Assembly: GCA_963575745.1 (NCBI GenBank)
Contig: CAUYUJ010018715.1
Span: forward strand, 207,501-271,500
Direction of reading: 5' to 3'
Source: Prorocentrum cordatum
Lineage: Eukaryota; Sar; Dinophyceae; Prorocentrales; Prorocentraceae
Length of the DNA: 64,000 nt
Shown here: positions 34,900-45,724 of the stretch, in pieces
Position numbering within the stretch: the stretch's first letter is position 1
How the letters are laid out: each line of letters begins with the position of its first letter
Position numbers and translations under genes: made by a program
The notes under the pieces: model-generated
Database searches by the model: none
What the model was told of the DNA's origin: nothing
The model's input: only the letters and a program-made list of their open reading frames with translations

Positions 34900-35065
34900 A
34901 CACCTTGCGAAATGCTTAAGAAATCATGGGTTAAGAAATTCAGAGTCTCAGAAATTGAATAAAACCCAGAACTTCTGTCAAAATCTGGGGATTCACATTG
35001 AAAACTTAAGAATAATCGAGACTCTGGCCGACAACTTAGGTTTTCTTAAGCATCGCCTAAGGTGG
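34900..35065. mobile_element. AT-richer TIR element
   Basis: Ends ACACCTTGCGAAATGCTTAA and, in reverse complement, CACCTTAGGCGATGCTTAAG, both running into GAAA. The inner inverted pair is CAGAGTCTC/GAGACTCTG. Base composition is clearly more AT-rich than the surroundings. Confidence 0.85.
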
Positions 35066-35299
35066 GCTTGCAGCGATCTTCATCAATTTAAGAACATGTC
35101 TGGATTCATGCTCGCAGGTCAATGTGGTGAGAGCCGCCAAATCTTCAGGGACCGAGCCCCCTCTGAAACAAAAATGGTAAAATCCTGAGCCCCTGACGGC
35201 GGTCAAGATGGTCAGCGTAGGCGTACACCGGGACGGCACCAACGAAACCCGACCAAACGAACAATGACACCGAAACGAGCCAAAACCGACAGGCCACTG

Positions 35300-35600
35300 G
35301 CACCCGCTCCCCCTCACTCCATCCAATTCCACCTCCCCCTCCCCCTCCTCCTGCATCTCCTCCTCCTCCTCCTCCTCCTCATACTCCGACTCCGCCTCCT
35401 CAAACTCCGACTCCTTAAACTCCGACTCCTTGAACTCCATCTCCTCCTCCTCCTCCTCCTCCTCCTCCTCCTCCTCCTCTTGTTTCCTCCTCCTCCTTCT
35501 CCTCCTCCTCCTCCTCCTCCTCTTCCTCCTCCTTCTTCCTTCTCCAACTCCTCCTCCCCTCCCCCTCCTCCTCCATCTCCTCCCCCCACTCCTCTGACGC
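35300..35600. repeat. CTC microsatellite with CTCCGACTC variants
   Basis: CTC runs at 35,324-35,380 and 35,438-35,600 flank ACTCCGACTCCTT units at 35,383-35,437. They generate Glu-, Arg- and Gly-rich minus frames. Confidence 0.93.
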
Positions 35601-36185
35601 GGCCGGTGTTCGTGCACTCGGACGCCGCTCTGGCTGCTCGCTCGCTCCCCCGCCTCCCATTCCCCATTCCCCGCGCTCCCGCCCCCCCTCCCCTCCGTGC
35701 CCTCGCTTCCCAGTAGAGCTGGGGCTGTCTCGGAGCACGCGGGGTGGCTCGGGCACCCCCAGCCTGCGGAACGCGCGGCTGCCAGGAGATCCTGACTCCC
35801 AGGGTAGAAGTCCCGGAGGATGGGGGGGGGGCCCGACGCCCTTCCATGGATTGGCGGTGGGCGTCCCGGGTGCCAGTGGTGCCTCCCCCCGCACAGCTGG
35901 CGCCAGACATCCCGGCGCGGGCCCCGCCAGTGGCAGCAAGGGAGAAGTGTGAACGGGGCCGCCTCGGCTGCGCCGTATGCCCCCGGCTGTCTAACTGTCT
36001 GTCTGTCTTCTGGTCGCCGGCTGTGGCTCCACGCCCGCGGCGGCCCGTTTCGCGCGATCCGTCTCCTTCCCAGGCCCCTCCCCCCCGTCCTTCTCCCCCT
36101 GTTCCTCTTGCTCCCTGCCTTGCTTAACTCTTTGACGACCTGACACCTCCAGGCCGTGGAATGCCGTCTCTCCACCCTACACAAC
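35601..36185. other. gene-less stretch
   Basis: Pyrimidine-rich and G-run sequence. Open frames on both strands with no domain. Confidence 0.4.
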
Positions 36186-36330
36186 CCAATTCTCCTCCTC
36201 CTTCTCCTCATCCTCCTCCTCCTCCTCCTCTTCCTCCTCCTCCTCCTCCTCCCCCTCCTCCTCCTCCTCCTCTTCCTCCTCCTCTCCCTCCTCCTCCTCC
36301 TCTTCCTCCTTCTCCTCCTCCTCGCCCCCC
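36186..36330. repeat. CTC microsatellite
   Basis: CTC/CTT/CCC run on the plus strand. Confidence 0.93.
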
Positions 36331-36514
36331 GCCCACCCGCTGGTCCTTCCAAGAAGACTTCTGGTATCCGCCGCCGCCGGAGCCGCCCCATCCGCCGCCG
36401 CCGTAGTCCTTCGACTTGCCGCCCCAGCCTCGCGCGAGGCAGACACTAGGAGGAGGCAGCGAAGGCTGGATGGACGGACGGACCCTTCTGGAGCTGGTCT
36501 CCGTGTCACGGCTG

Positions 36515-36705
36515 CTTACCCGGCAGTCGGAAGAAGTAGGGAGAAACATGAAATAGGAAGGCGGATCAAGTAGATTGGGGTCGGGCCCGCCATAGGAGTA
36601 ACAAACGCCAGCATTAGCATATCGAGTCATGAAGTAGAAAGGCGCTTGAAATGGACCGGGATCTGGGAATGCAGAAACACATCCTTTCAACGACAGGCGT
36701 GTAAG
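36515..36705. repeat. dispersed repeat R4, copy 1
   Basis: GTCGGAAGAAGTAGG, then AAACATGAAATAGGAAGGCG, CAAGTAGATTGGGGTCGGG and TTTCAACGACAGGCGTGTA. The same order occurs at 38,948-39,125. Each copy is itself a diverged ~85 bp dimer. Confidence 0.82.
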
Positions 36706-37289
36706 TGCTCCAGGGCCGAGCTGTACTGAGAGATGTGAGGACATTGCCTCCTGGTGCGGCCTGCGCGCAGCTTCGAGTCTATCTACAGGCCTCCCAGACA
36801 TACAAGCGGGTAATACTTTGGGGGGGGAGGGGGGAAGCCAGCAGAGGCAAAAACAGATAAGGGAGGAGAAGCAATAAGGAAAACCAAACTATGAATGAAC
36901 AGAAAAAGAAAAAAGAGGAACAAGAAAGAGAAGCAGGCCCGTAGAGGGAGGTCGTTCCCCGCACTCTCCGGCGATGTGCCAGGCCGCGGCGGCAAAGAAC
37001 ATCATGCGCAGATTCGGCGACGCAGAGACGGGAGGAGGGGGGGGGAAGCGAAGGCAAGGACGGACCGGGGAGGACACAGCCGAGGCTTGTGTGTCTCCGC
37101 TACCACGCCCTCGACATGCCGGGAATGTGTGATCTGCCCCTCCTCACGCGTGTCCCATGTCGGGCGACGCCGCCCCCTACTGCAGCCGTGGTGACAGCTC
37201 GCCCAAAATGTTTGACGCGCTGGCACAGCGTGGACCGGAGGTGCCCCGTGGGGCGTGCGGAGCCGGGCACAGCGCGGCGGGAGTGGAGC
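36706..37289. other. gene-less stretch
   Basis: Purine-rich AGAAAAAG block at 36,897-36,935. No exon is supported. Confidence 0.4.
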
Positions 37290-37492
37290 TGTGCCAACCA
37301 GGGGCGGTAGAGGAAAGAGAACTATGCACATGCACCGATTCTGGCCAGGCCCATCCTGAGCCCAGGATCGGTGCATACGCCCTCCTACCTTGGCCAGGAG
37401 GGCATATGCACCGATCCTGGGTCAAAGATGGGCCTTGCCAGGATCGGTGCATGTGCATAATTCTCTTCGCCCGATGTGCCAACCAGGGGCGG
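37290..37492. mobile_element. palindromic element flanked by 18 bp direct repeats
   Basis: The arms (about 37,315-37,390 and 37,391-37,467) contain CTATGCACATGCACCGATTC and CCCAGGATCGGTGCATA with their reverse complements and almost no loop. TGTGCCAACCAGGGGCGG is present exactly at 37,290-37,307 and 37,475-37,492. Confidence 0.9.
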
Positions 37493-37585
37493 GCAACCTC
37501 GGGCTCGCACCCCCCGAAGGGGCACGCGTGCCCTGGCTGTGGCACGATCTGCAGGAAGCTGGCTGCACATGTGAGGGGCCACGAC

Positions 37586-37777
37586 AGGGGGGGGGATATG
37601 CATAGGGGGGGTTGCATCGACCTGGGATCGGCGATACATCGCCGATAGATCGGCGATAGGCCCCTGATAGTGAATCCGCACCTTCCTGGGCAGGTTGGCG
37701 CTATCGGGCCCCTATCGGCGATCAATGGGCGATTGTGTGTGTCGATGTATCCCCCCCCTATGCCTATCCCCCCCTAT
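37586..37777. mobile_element. TIR element with GATCGGCGAT core
   Basis: The left arm GGGGGATATGCATAGGGGGG, GCATCGACC and GATCGGCGATAC is mirrored on the right (GTCGATGTATCC, CCCTATGCCTATCCCC). The GATCGGCGATACATCGCCGA unit relates it to family E. Confidence 0.78.
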
Positions 37778-37788
37778 CGTTGCGGGGC

Positions 37789-38038
37789 TTAGTGGGCCCT
37801 GGAAACGACAAGGCCGTTTTTAATACCGGCTCCGTTCTGCCGTTCTGTTGCCGGTTCCGACGCCCTTTTTTGTTACCGGTTCCGTCGCCGTTCTTTTGCG
37901 GGGTCCCGCTCCGGTTCCACTCATGGAGCCGTTTCTGTTGCCGTTTCGGGTCGCCGTTTTTTTGCCGTTTCCATGTCCAAGGGACACTTGTTTGGAAATG
38001 GTGAGAAAAACGGCCCTGCCGTTTCCGGGGCCCACTAA
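37789..38038. mobile_element. TIR element, GGAAACG family, copy 2
   Basis: Ends TTAGTGGGCCCTGGAAACGA then CAAGGCCGTTTTT, and in reverse complement TTAGTGGGCCCCGGAAACGG then CAGGGCCGTTTTT. The interior has repeated GTTCCG/GCCGTTCTTTTG motifs, also present in inverted form in copy 1 (3,577-3,805). Confidence 0.9.
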
Positions 38039-38254
38039 TCGGGCGTTGGCAGAACTGGGTTTAGTGGAACCTGGTTTAATGATTTGTACTGGGGGCGCCC
38101 CCCCGTCCCATTTCCACCAACCCGAACTGCCGTCACCCGAAAAACACCAGCTATGGCATATCTGGTTTAGTGAATCTGGCCAATTGAGGGGCTCCAGGGC
38201 CCTACTACTAACCGGGCCCCCTTACCCGGGGTCCTGGCTATAACCGAACTAAGG

Positions 38255-38474
38255 TTGTGTTGCATCCTCGGGGGACCTTGTCTGTCCCGTCGCGGCCCTG
38301 TCCGCGTCGAATTCGTGTCGAATCCATGTCGGACGCGTCGGATTCGTGTCGAATCCGTGTCGAATCCGCGTCGGATCCACGCCAAATCCGCGTCGAGTCC
38401 GCATCGAGCACGCGTCGGGCCCCCCAAAAGACACCCGTTTTTGGGGACAGGCGAGGTCCCCCGAAGATGCAACA
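38255..38474. mobile_element. TIR element with 9 bp GAACTAAGG target duplication
   Basis: Ends TGTTGCATCCTCGGGGGACC and, in reverse complement, TGTTGCATCTTCGGGGGACC. GAACTAAGG is exact at 38,246-38,254 and 38,475-38,483. The interior (38,297-38,410) is a tandem array of GTCGAATCC/GTCGGATCC-type 9-11 bp units. Confidence 0.92.
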
Positions 38475-38605
38475 GAACTAAGGCCCTGGGGGGGGGGCCG
38501 GGGAAACCAGGGGCCGGGGCCGCCGCCCGAATAATCCTGGGAGGCCAGAGGCCCGGGCAACACCCGGGAGGCCAGCGAGGGCGTGGCACGGTGGCCAGGG
38601 TAGGC

Positions 38606-38805
38606 CACGACGGCGCGGCACGACGTCTCGTCTTCCTCCTCCCGCTCCTCCTTCCTCTGCCCTCGCCCTTCTCCTCCTTCTTCTTCTTCTTCTTAGTATT
38701 CTTCTTCTCGTACCATTAGCACGACGGCACGACACGAAGCCTCCTCTTCCTCCCGCTCCTCCTCCCTCTGCCCTCGTCCTTCCCCTCCTTCTTCTTCCCA
38801 CATCA
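38606..38805. repeat. ~110 bp tandem duplication, CTC/CTT-rich
   Basis: Two units each begin CACGACGGC-CGACACGA or similar, then TCTTCCTCCTCCCGCTCCTC and CTCTGCCCTCG-CCTT, ending in a CTT run. Confidence 0.8.
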
Positions 38806-38944
38806 TGAGCTCCGAGGTTCAAGCATCACAAGCTAGTTACAAGAGCGTGCAACTTGCATCTCTCTGTCAGATCGGAGCGATGTCCCAGCTTTCTGGCGGA
38901 CCTAAAAACCCCCACTCCTGTGGTGGTCTCGCAACCGACTACGC

Positions 38945-39125
38945 GTCGGTCGGAAGAAGTAGGTCAAACATGAAGTAGGAAGGCGGATTAAGTTGATTGG
39001 GTCCAGGTCCCCCCAGGGAATGACAAAACAAAGCAAAGGCGTGCCGATCCTTGAGGCAGGAAGACGCTTGAAGTAGATTGGGGTCTGGAAATCCAAAAGT
39101 ACCTACTTTCAACAACCGGCGTGTA
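38945..39125. repeat. dispersed repeat R4, copy 2
   Basis: GTCGGAAGAAGTAGG, then AAACATGAAGTAGGAAGGCG, TTGAAGTAGATTGGGGTCTG and TTTCAACAACCGGCGTGTA, parallel to 36,515-36,705. Confidence 0.82.
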
Positions 39126-39129
39126 CAGT

Positions 39130-39538
39130 GCATCGCCGAAGTGTCGGCGTCAGTGAGGAGAGGGGGATGGGGGCGCGGCGCCGGCGCGGCGCGGCGCGGC
39201 GCCGGTGTCGTCGCGAAAAAAACACCAGCCCTCTGTGAGCAGTTCCCGCTCCTCTTTCAAGGCCCTTGCTCCCTTCGGGGTGGGGTAGTGACCCTCGCCC
39301 TCTTCTCCCTGTGTTTTGTTCGGGGACGGGGGCGCCGAACGGCCAGAGCGCCTGAGATAGCGCAAGGCGCTCCAAGAGAGCGTCCGATGCTTCGAGATGG
39401 CCTCCAAGATGGCTCAAGATGTTATAAGCTGGCAGACAAGATGGCCCGATATAGCTCGAAACCTATAGCCGAGATGGCCTGCAATCTGTCTGATCATCGT
39501 TTCAAACGGTTCGCGTGGCCCCCATGGCGATGGGGGCG
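39130..39538. other. gene-less stretch
   Basis: GGCGCCGGCGCGGCGCGG block at 39,176-39,205. No exon is supported. Confidence 0.4.
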
Positions 39539-40830
39539 GTGCGACGCCCAAAAAAAACGGCCGGGGCAGAGGTGGGCACGCTGGGGGGAAGGGTGGGCAG
39601 AGGAGCAGGGGGTCCTGCCGGTGGTGGTGGTGGGTGTGGGTGGGTGTGTGTGGGGGGGGGGCGAGCGGGGGGGGGGGCGGGGGGGGGGGGGCGACGGTGC
39701 GACGCCAGAATAAAACGATCGGGGCAGGGGGGCACGCTGGGGGAAGTGTGGGCAGAGGAGGAAGGGGGGCGGTGTGTGCGGTGCGACGCCGAAATGAAAT
39801 AGTCGGGGCGGAGGGGGGCGGGGTGGAGAGGGCACTGGGCTGCCGCGGAACGCTGGGATGACGGCGATGCGACGCTGAAATAAATTGGTCGGGGCTGAGG
39901 GGGTCACGCTTTCGGGACGGGGGGTTGCGACGAAGTGAAGTGGACGGGCCGGAGGGGAGAGGAGGTCGGGGTGGAGAGGGCACCGGGCTGCTGGGCAACA
40001 GTGAGGGCGGCCCGACGCCGAAATAGAGTGGTCGGAGCGGAGGGGGTCGTGCTGGTGGTGGTGGTGGGTGTGGGCGGGTGTGGGGGAGACAGAGGCGGGG
40101 GGGGTGCGGGAGGGGGCGGTGCGACGCTGAAAGGTCGGGGCGGAGGGGGGCGGGGTGGAGGGGCCACTGGGCTGCTGGGGAAGGGGGAGGGGCGGTGGGG
40201 GCGCGCGACGCCGAAATAATAGTCGGCGGAGGGGGGGCGGGGTCGGGGCGTAGGGGGGCGGGGTTGAGAGGGCACTGGGCGGCTGGGGGGGGGGAAGGGT
40301 CGTGGGGGCGGGAAGGGGGGGGTGGTGCGGCGCCGAAGTGAAGTGGTCGGGGCGGCACTGGACGGGGGGCGGTGCGACGCCGAAATAAAATAGCCGGGGC
40401 GGAGGGGGTCACGCTGGTGGTGGTGGTCGTCAGTGTGGGGGGGCGGGTGGAGGGGTGGGAGCGGCGAAGCGGTGGGAGCGGTGCGACGCCGAAATAAAAT
40501 GGTCGGGGTCGAGGGGGGCGGGGTGCCGAGAGCACTGGGCGGCTGGGGAGGGGGCAAAAGGTCGGGGGTGCGGGACGGAGAGAGCGGTGCGACGCCGAAG
40601 TGAAGAGGTCGGGGCGGAGGGGGGCGGGGTGGAGAGGGCACTGGACGGGGGTCGGTGTCACGCTGGTGGTGGTGGTGGTTGGTGTATGGAGTGGCCTGGG
40701 CGGAAAACTTGACGGGGGGCGGTGTCACGCTGGTTGTGGTGGTGGTTGATGTGGGTTGGTGGGTGGAGGGGCGGGGGGTACAGGGGGGGTGGTGCGACGC
40801 CGAAATAAAGTGGTCGGAGCTCTAGACAAC
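39539..40830 (+). repeat. G-rich ~100 bp tandem array 1
   Basis: GTGCGACGCCGAAATAAAAT or a close variant recurs about twelve times (for example 39,696, 39,781, 40,372, 40,481, 40,588, 40,792), spaced mostly 85-120 bp, each followed by GGTCGGGGCGGAGGGGG. The array ends at GTGGTCGGAGCTCTAGACA (40,809-40,827). The plus strand is strongly G over C. Confidence 0.92.
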
Positions 40831-41690
40831 CTGTGCAAGATAATAATTTGTTCTTGTAAGGTTTAACAAGGCGGCAGTTCGAAAACGGCGAACCGCGTGG
40901 ATCTTACACCAACAACAAGTTCGAATCAGGATCGAAAATCGGTTCGAAACACAATAGAAATCGGTTCGAAATAATGGACACATAAGCGTTCCGTGCGGGA
41001 CTTCATAGACAAGTGAGCGTTTCGCGGCGCGGAGTTCCTCTGGAATCAGGTTCGGACCAGGTTCAAACTCGGTGCGGTGCTCTGTTCAAATAGGTGATGA
41101 ATGTATATTGCTGTTTCCGTTGGAACCACAGTGTGACGTTCACACAGGATGGTCTTGTGTCCGTCTGCATAGTGCGATCTTCCATTGCATCGTGGCCAAG
41201 CACGCCGCACTGGCAACAGTGGGCCACACTTGAATCACGCCCATGTACGACGGTCCAAGACCGACCCAGGAAAGTTCCAAGGCAGCCTCGAGACCTGACA
41301 AGACGGTTCCCACACCAACCCACAAAGGCCCATAGACACCCAAAACACTTGGGATACATGGATGTTTGCGACCGATGCTCTCCCGCGTAAGATGGGCTCC
41401 ATGATGTCTCGGAGGGCCCCGACAAGCCCCCAAGACGGCCCGAAGACGACCAACACACCTAAGACGGCCCAAGACCATCCCACGTTCGTTCGTCGATCCC
41501 TGGAGGTCTTCGACGTTTATGGCTGCCTATCCTCAGACTTGGCGGCGGCAAGAGAGGGGCAGGCGGATCGGGGAAGGCTTCTCTGAAGAGGGCCGCTTCT
41601 TAGAAGGCGTGGGCCCTACATTTGTACTTCCCCCGTAACTCCCCCCCTTCTGCGCGCGGCCGACAGACTGCTCCCACGGAAACCCGGATA
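40831..41690. other. gene-less stretch with TTCGAAA motifs
   Basis: TCGGTTCGAAA-type motifs recur between 40,875 and 40,970, followed by unique sequence. The minus frame of 131 codons contains CCQCGVLGHD but no domain I can name. Confidence 0.45.
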
Positions 41691-41786
41691 AGGAGGAGGA
41701 GAAGGAGGAGGGGAAGGAGGAGGATGAGGAGGAGGAGGAGGAGGCGGAGGATATGAAGAGGATAAGAGGAGGAGGAGGGGGAGGAG

Positions 41787-41821
<35 letters not shown>

Positions 41822-41875
41822 GGAGGAGGAGGAGGAGGAGAAGGAGGAGGAGGAGGAGGAGCAGGAGATCTGGCA
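41691..41875. repeat. GGA microsatellite
   Basis: GGAGGAGGA run with GAA, GAT and GGG interruptions. Confidence 0.95.
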
Positions 41876-41959
41876 AGGGGTGGGGGGGCGGGGACGCAGG
41901 CCCGGGGGTTCGGGCGGGCGCATCTGGCCCGGAGCAGCTCCCAGGCGCGCTGAAGGCGC

Positions 41960-42235
41960 CCCTGTTCGGGCAAACAGACAGCCCAAGCTATGGCCCCAAG
42001 GCGGCCCAAGATGGCCGCAGGATGGTCTCGAGGCGGCCCCGAGGCGGCCCAAGATGGCCTCGGGATGGTCTCAGGGTGGCCCCAAGACGGCCCAAGGTGG
42101 CCTCAGGTACTCGGGATGGTCTCAAGGTATCCCCGAGGCGGTCCAAGATGGTCCCAAGAAGGCCCACGAAGCTACCCAGACGGCCCAAGACAATCCCAAG
42201 AAGACACCCAAGAGGATGTCCAGAGGCCATAGGCA
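41960..42235. repeat. CCCAAGA-type minisatellite
   Basis: GGCCCAAGATGGCC / GGTCTCGAGGCGGCCC units, 12-25 bp, related to 641-1,185. Confidence 0.8.
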
Positions 42236-42654
42236 TTCGTTCCAACATCATGTTTCCCAAATGTGCTGGTTCTTGTTCTTCCAGAGCCAACCAACATCAT
42301 ATCTGGAAATCGGATCGCGTCGGACTCTGCGTCGGATCGGGCTATGTGGGCACGGATTCAAAATGGAATCGCACCGGCCTCTTCTGAATGCACTACAACG
42401 CTCATGCAAGAATCGGGTCGCATCGGATCGTCGGAATATCGGAGTCGAACCGGATCAGACCGGTCAGCAATATATATGTGTGTATATATATAGATACACG
42501 TAGCACCCCGCAGATGCGGATAAGAGTGAAGGGGCGGTGGAGACGTCGGCAATTTGCGAGACATTGAAGAAGCCCGCCGCAGGCGCCAAGCGCCAAAGTT
42601 TCACAAATTATACAACGAACCCGCCGCAAGCGCCGATTTGTCCGTTAAACCAAT
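42236..42654. other. gene-less stretch
   Basis: GGATCGCGTCGGA-type motifs at 42,312-42,460, a TATA run at 42,466-42,495, and a direct repeat CCCGCCGCAGGCGCC / CCCGCCGCAAGCGCC (42,574 and 42,621). Confidence 0.5.
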
Positions 42655-43045
42655 GTGGGTAGGTCGAGGGTGGGTCGCGGGTGGGTCGCAAATGGGTCGC
42701 GGGTGGGTCGCGGGTGGATCGCTGTTGGGTCGCGGGTGTAGAGGGCAGAAAATCCACCCCATAATCATCCCGACAAGGGAAGCCGTTGTTCGGTCAACGC
42801 CCAAGGCCGTTTGATAAACGTCAATTGTCGGGTCGGGTCCGGGTGGCTTTTCCTCTCTTGAGCGTGGGTCGCGGGGTGGGCCGCGGGTGGGTCGCGGGGT
42901 GGGTCGCGGGTGGGTCGCGGATGGGTCGCGGGTGGGTCGCGGGGTGGGTCGCGGGTGGATCGCGGGTGGGTCGCGGGGTGGGTCGCGGGGTGGGTCGCGA
43001 GGTGGGTCGCGGGTTAGGTCGCGGGGTGGGTCGCGGGTGGGACGA
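42655..43045. repeat. GGGTGGGTCGC minisatellite, two blocks
   Basis: 10-12 bp units at 42,657-42,740 and 42,862-43,045, separated by about 120 bp of unique sequence. Confidence 0.93.
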
Positions 43046-43154
43046 CGACAACAAACAACAGCAGCAACAACAACGCAACAACCAGAATTCTCACAACGAC
43101 TTGTTTTCTTCAGCCGCACACCCAGGGACAATGAATGACCGTTCCGCCCCTCAC

Positions 43155-43197
43155 TTTGATACATATATATATATATATAGAACTAAATTATCTATAT

Positions 43198-43241
<44 letters not shown>

Positions 43242-43242
43242 A
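43155..43242. repeat. TA dinucleotide run
   Basis: TATATA tract broken by AGAACTAAATTATC and CATG. Confidence 0.95.
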
Positions 43243-43264
43243 TGTACACCCTGCTATTCCGTAA

Positions 43265-43555
43265 CTGGAGACGCCCAAGACGGCGCCAGAAGAGGCCCTC
43301 AGGATCGCCCCGCGAGTCCCCAATAACGCCCGCGTGAAAACCCCAGGACGGCACAAAAGGGCCTCAAGACGGTCCAACGCCCCCCAAGACGGCCCCGGAG
43401 TCCAAAACGAAGTCGCCGAGAGGGGCCCAAGAGAGGGACGTCGAACTGGCCTTCGGAGCCTCTCCCTCCCTCTTAGCCCCATGGGGTCCCCAAGAAACTC
43501 CCCAGGAGCCCCCAAGAAAACCGTCGGATCGCCAATTCCGGCCCGCTTGGCCATG
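43265..43555. repeat. CCCAAGA-type minisatellite
   Basis: CGCCCAAGACGGCG / CCCCAAGA units as at 641-1,185 and 41,960-42,235. Confidence 0.7.
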
Positions 43556-43739
43556 ATGGTGTCGGCGGACGCATATTCCCTTCAGAAATCCAATGCGCGC
43601 CAAAAGTGTCCAAGGTATGACCACCATGATGGACCACAAAGGCTTCGGGGCGGGCCCCAAGGTAGACCCTGAGACTGCCTCCAAGCCTTCCGCGAGCCCT
43701 AAAGACGGCTCATGAGGTCTCAGGATCCGCGAGGTCTCG

Positions 43740-44149
43740 GCTGGATCCGCGTGGCCCCCGACTAAGCTGCGCCTCCCAGGAGCCGACGAAGTGCTGGCAG
43801 TTGCATATTTGTTGCAGCCGCCCAGGGAGCAGCGAGGTCTCATCTGGGTGCGCGTGGCCCCCGACCCCGTTGGACCTCCCAGGAGCCCACGGAAGTGGTC
43901 ACAGTGATGCAGATCGCAGCCACCCACCCAGGGAGCAGCAAGGTCTCGTCTGGGTGCGCGTGGCCCCCGACCCCGCTGGCTCTCCCAGTAACCCATGAAA
44001 AAGGGCAGCATTTGAGCAGCTCTCAAACACCCGGGGAGAAGCGAGCAAAGTCTCGTCTGGGTGAGCGTTGCCTCCGACTCCGTTGACCTCCCAGGGGCCC
44101 ACGAAAACGGCGGCGGTTGCGCAGTTCGCAGCCACCCAGGGAGCAGGAG
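43740..44149 (-). repeat. 102 bp satellite, array 1 left part
   Basis: Units of about 103-106 bp contain GGTCTCGTCTGGGTGCGCGT, GACCTCCCAGGAGCCCACG and GCAGNTCGCAGCCACCCAGG. This is the reverse complement of the satellite at 62,770-64,000. The array stops at the fold-back element and resumes at 45,725. Confidence 0.9.
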
Positions 44150-45724
44150 CGCGATTCTTTATGTTCGGCGATGACAGGCGTCATGGGGGGGTCGAGGGGG
44201 GGTATCACCTCCCCCCTCCCCCCGTCGTGTGGCTCCAGCACCGCAACAAGACGGGCGACGAGCGACGAGCGACGACGACGACGACGACGACGCGACCAGC
44301 ATGTAGGTGGCGATATGCCCCATTGCGCCTGTGTACACCACAGCGCTCGCGTGCACCACAGCGCGCGTGTATACCGCAGCGCCTGCGTACACCGCAACAA
44401 CCATTTGCAACGCAGCGCCTGTGTACACCAGTGCTTGCGTACACAACAGCGCTGGTGTACATGTGTGCACCGCAACCACCATGTGCAACACAGCGTCTGT
44501 GTACACCACAATGTTTGCGTGCACCGCAGCGCCTGTGCACGCCACAGCGCGTGTCTACACCACAGCATCCGCGTGCAATGCGGTGCCTGAGTACACCACA
44601 GTGCCTGCGTGCATAGGACAGGTAGAAGGAGCATGTACGTGAAGATCTGCTGCGGACATCTAGACGCAACGCCAGGAAAGTGATGAGAACCGAATGCGAC
44701 GTTATTCCGTCCTTCTTCCCCCTCCACCTCCACCACATCCTCCTCCTCCCCCTTTTCCTCCTCCTCCTCCTCCTCCTTACCCCCTGTCGTGCGGTTTGGC
44801 GCTACAGCGCACGTGCGCATCTCAGCGCGCACCGCGGAATGGTCGATTAAATCGGTCCACTTGTTTCTCGGACGGCCAATTTAGCTGGAGCCTCCTGGAC
44901 GCAAATGGGGGGAGTAAGGGTGATGCGGGTGGACTCGGGAGGACTCGTAGATTCCAGCGGCGCTCCTTTGTCCATAAGATAGTTCTCGGGTGTATAATGT
45001 GGAATCCACAAGCGCCCCATTTTGTCATAAGGATTTGTTCTAACACTCTATATACAACAGTGGTGTTGTGTTGCACACGGTTGCTGTGGTGCGCTCTGGC
45101 GCCGTGGTGTACACAGGCACTGCAATGCACGCAGTGCAATGCACGCAGACATTGTGGTGTATACTGGTGCTGTGTTGCACACGGCTGATGTGGTGTACGC
45201 AAGCGCTGTGTTGTGCACAAGAGTCGTTGTGCCCGCAGGCACGGTGGCACAAACTGACACTGTGTTGCAAGCGGCTGCTATGGTGTACATAGGCGGTGTG
45301 GTGTACACAGGCGCTGTGGTGCACGCAAGCACTGTGGTGTACACTGCGTTGTGGTGCAAATCGCCACCTACATGCTGTCGCTACCCGTCCTTCGTCATTC
45401 CTAGGCATTCCCAGACGCCGCCGGCGCGAAACGTGACGTCATCGCCCCCCCCGCCCCCCTAGATGATTGCCGTCATCGGCCCGGAATAGAAAACAGTAGG
45501 CTTCAGCCGCGTCCGCGCGCACGACGACTATGAGCGACGAGCGACAAGCCACGAGCGACGACGACGACGACGACGGACCCGACTCCTATGCGGATTCCTA
45601 CGCGGATCCCAATGCGCACGGCGGCAGTGCCCGGAGCGCACTGGGTGGGGAGCGTACGTCATACATGCGGGGGGGGGAGCGAGGGCCATGACGCCCGTCA
45701 TGCCCCAAGCAATAAAGAAACGGG
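44150..45724. mobile_element. 1.57 kb fold-back element inserted in the 102 bp satellite
   Basis: The outer ends are inverted: TTCTTTATGTTCGG-CGATGACAGGCGTCATGG on the left; TTCTTTATTGCTTGG then GGCATGACGGGCGTCATGG in reverse complement on the right. Inner arms (about 44,296-44,640 and 45,055-45,372) are arrays of ~17 bp TGTACACCACAGCGCCTGCG-type units, in opposite orientation, both abutting AGCATGTAGGTGGCGAT. GACGAC runs occur outside both inner arms. The centre has a CCTCCTCC run. No transposase frame was found, so it is non-autonomous. Confidence 0.88.

Noticed and set aside
40831-41090. Possible LTR next to the GGTCGGAGCTCTAGACA boundary
   Set aside because: No direct repeat of LTR length, primer-binding site or polypurine tract was found around it.
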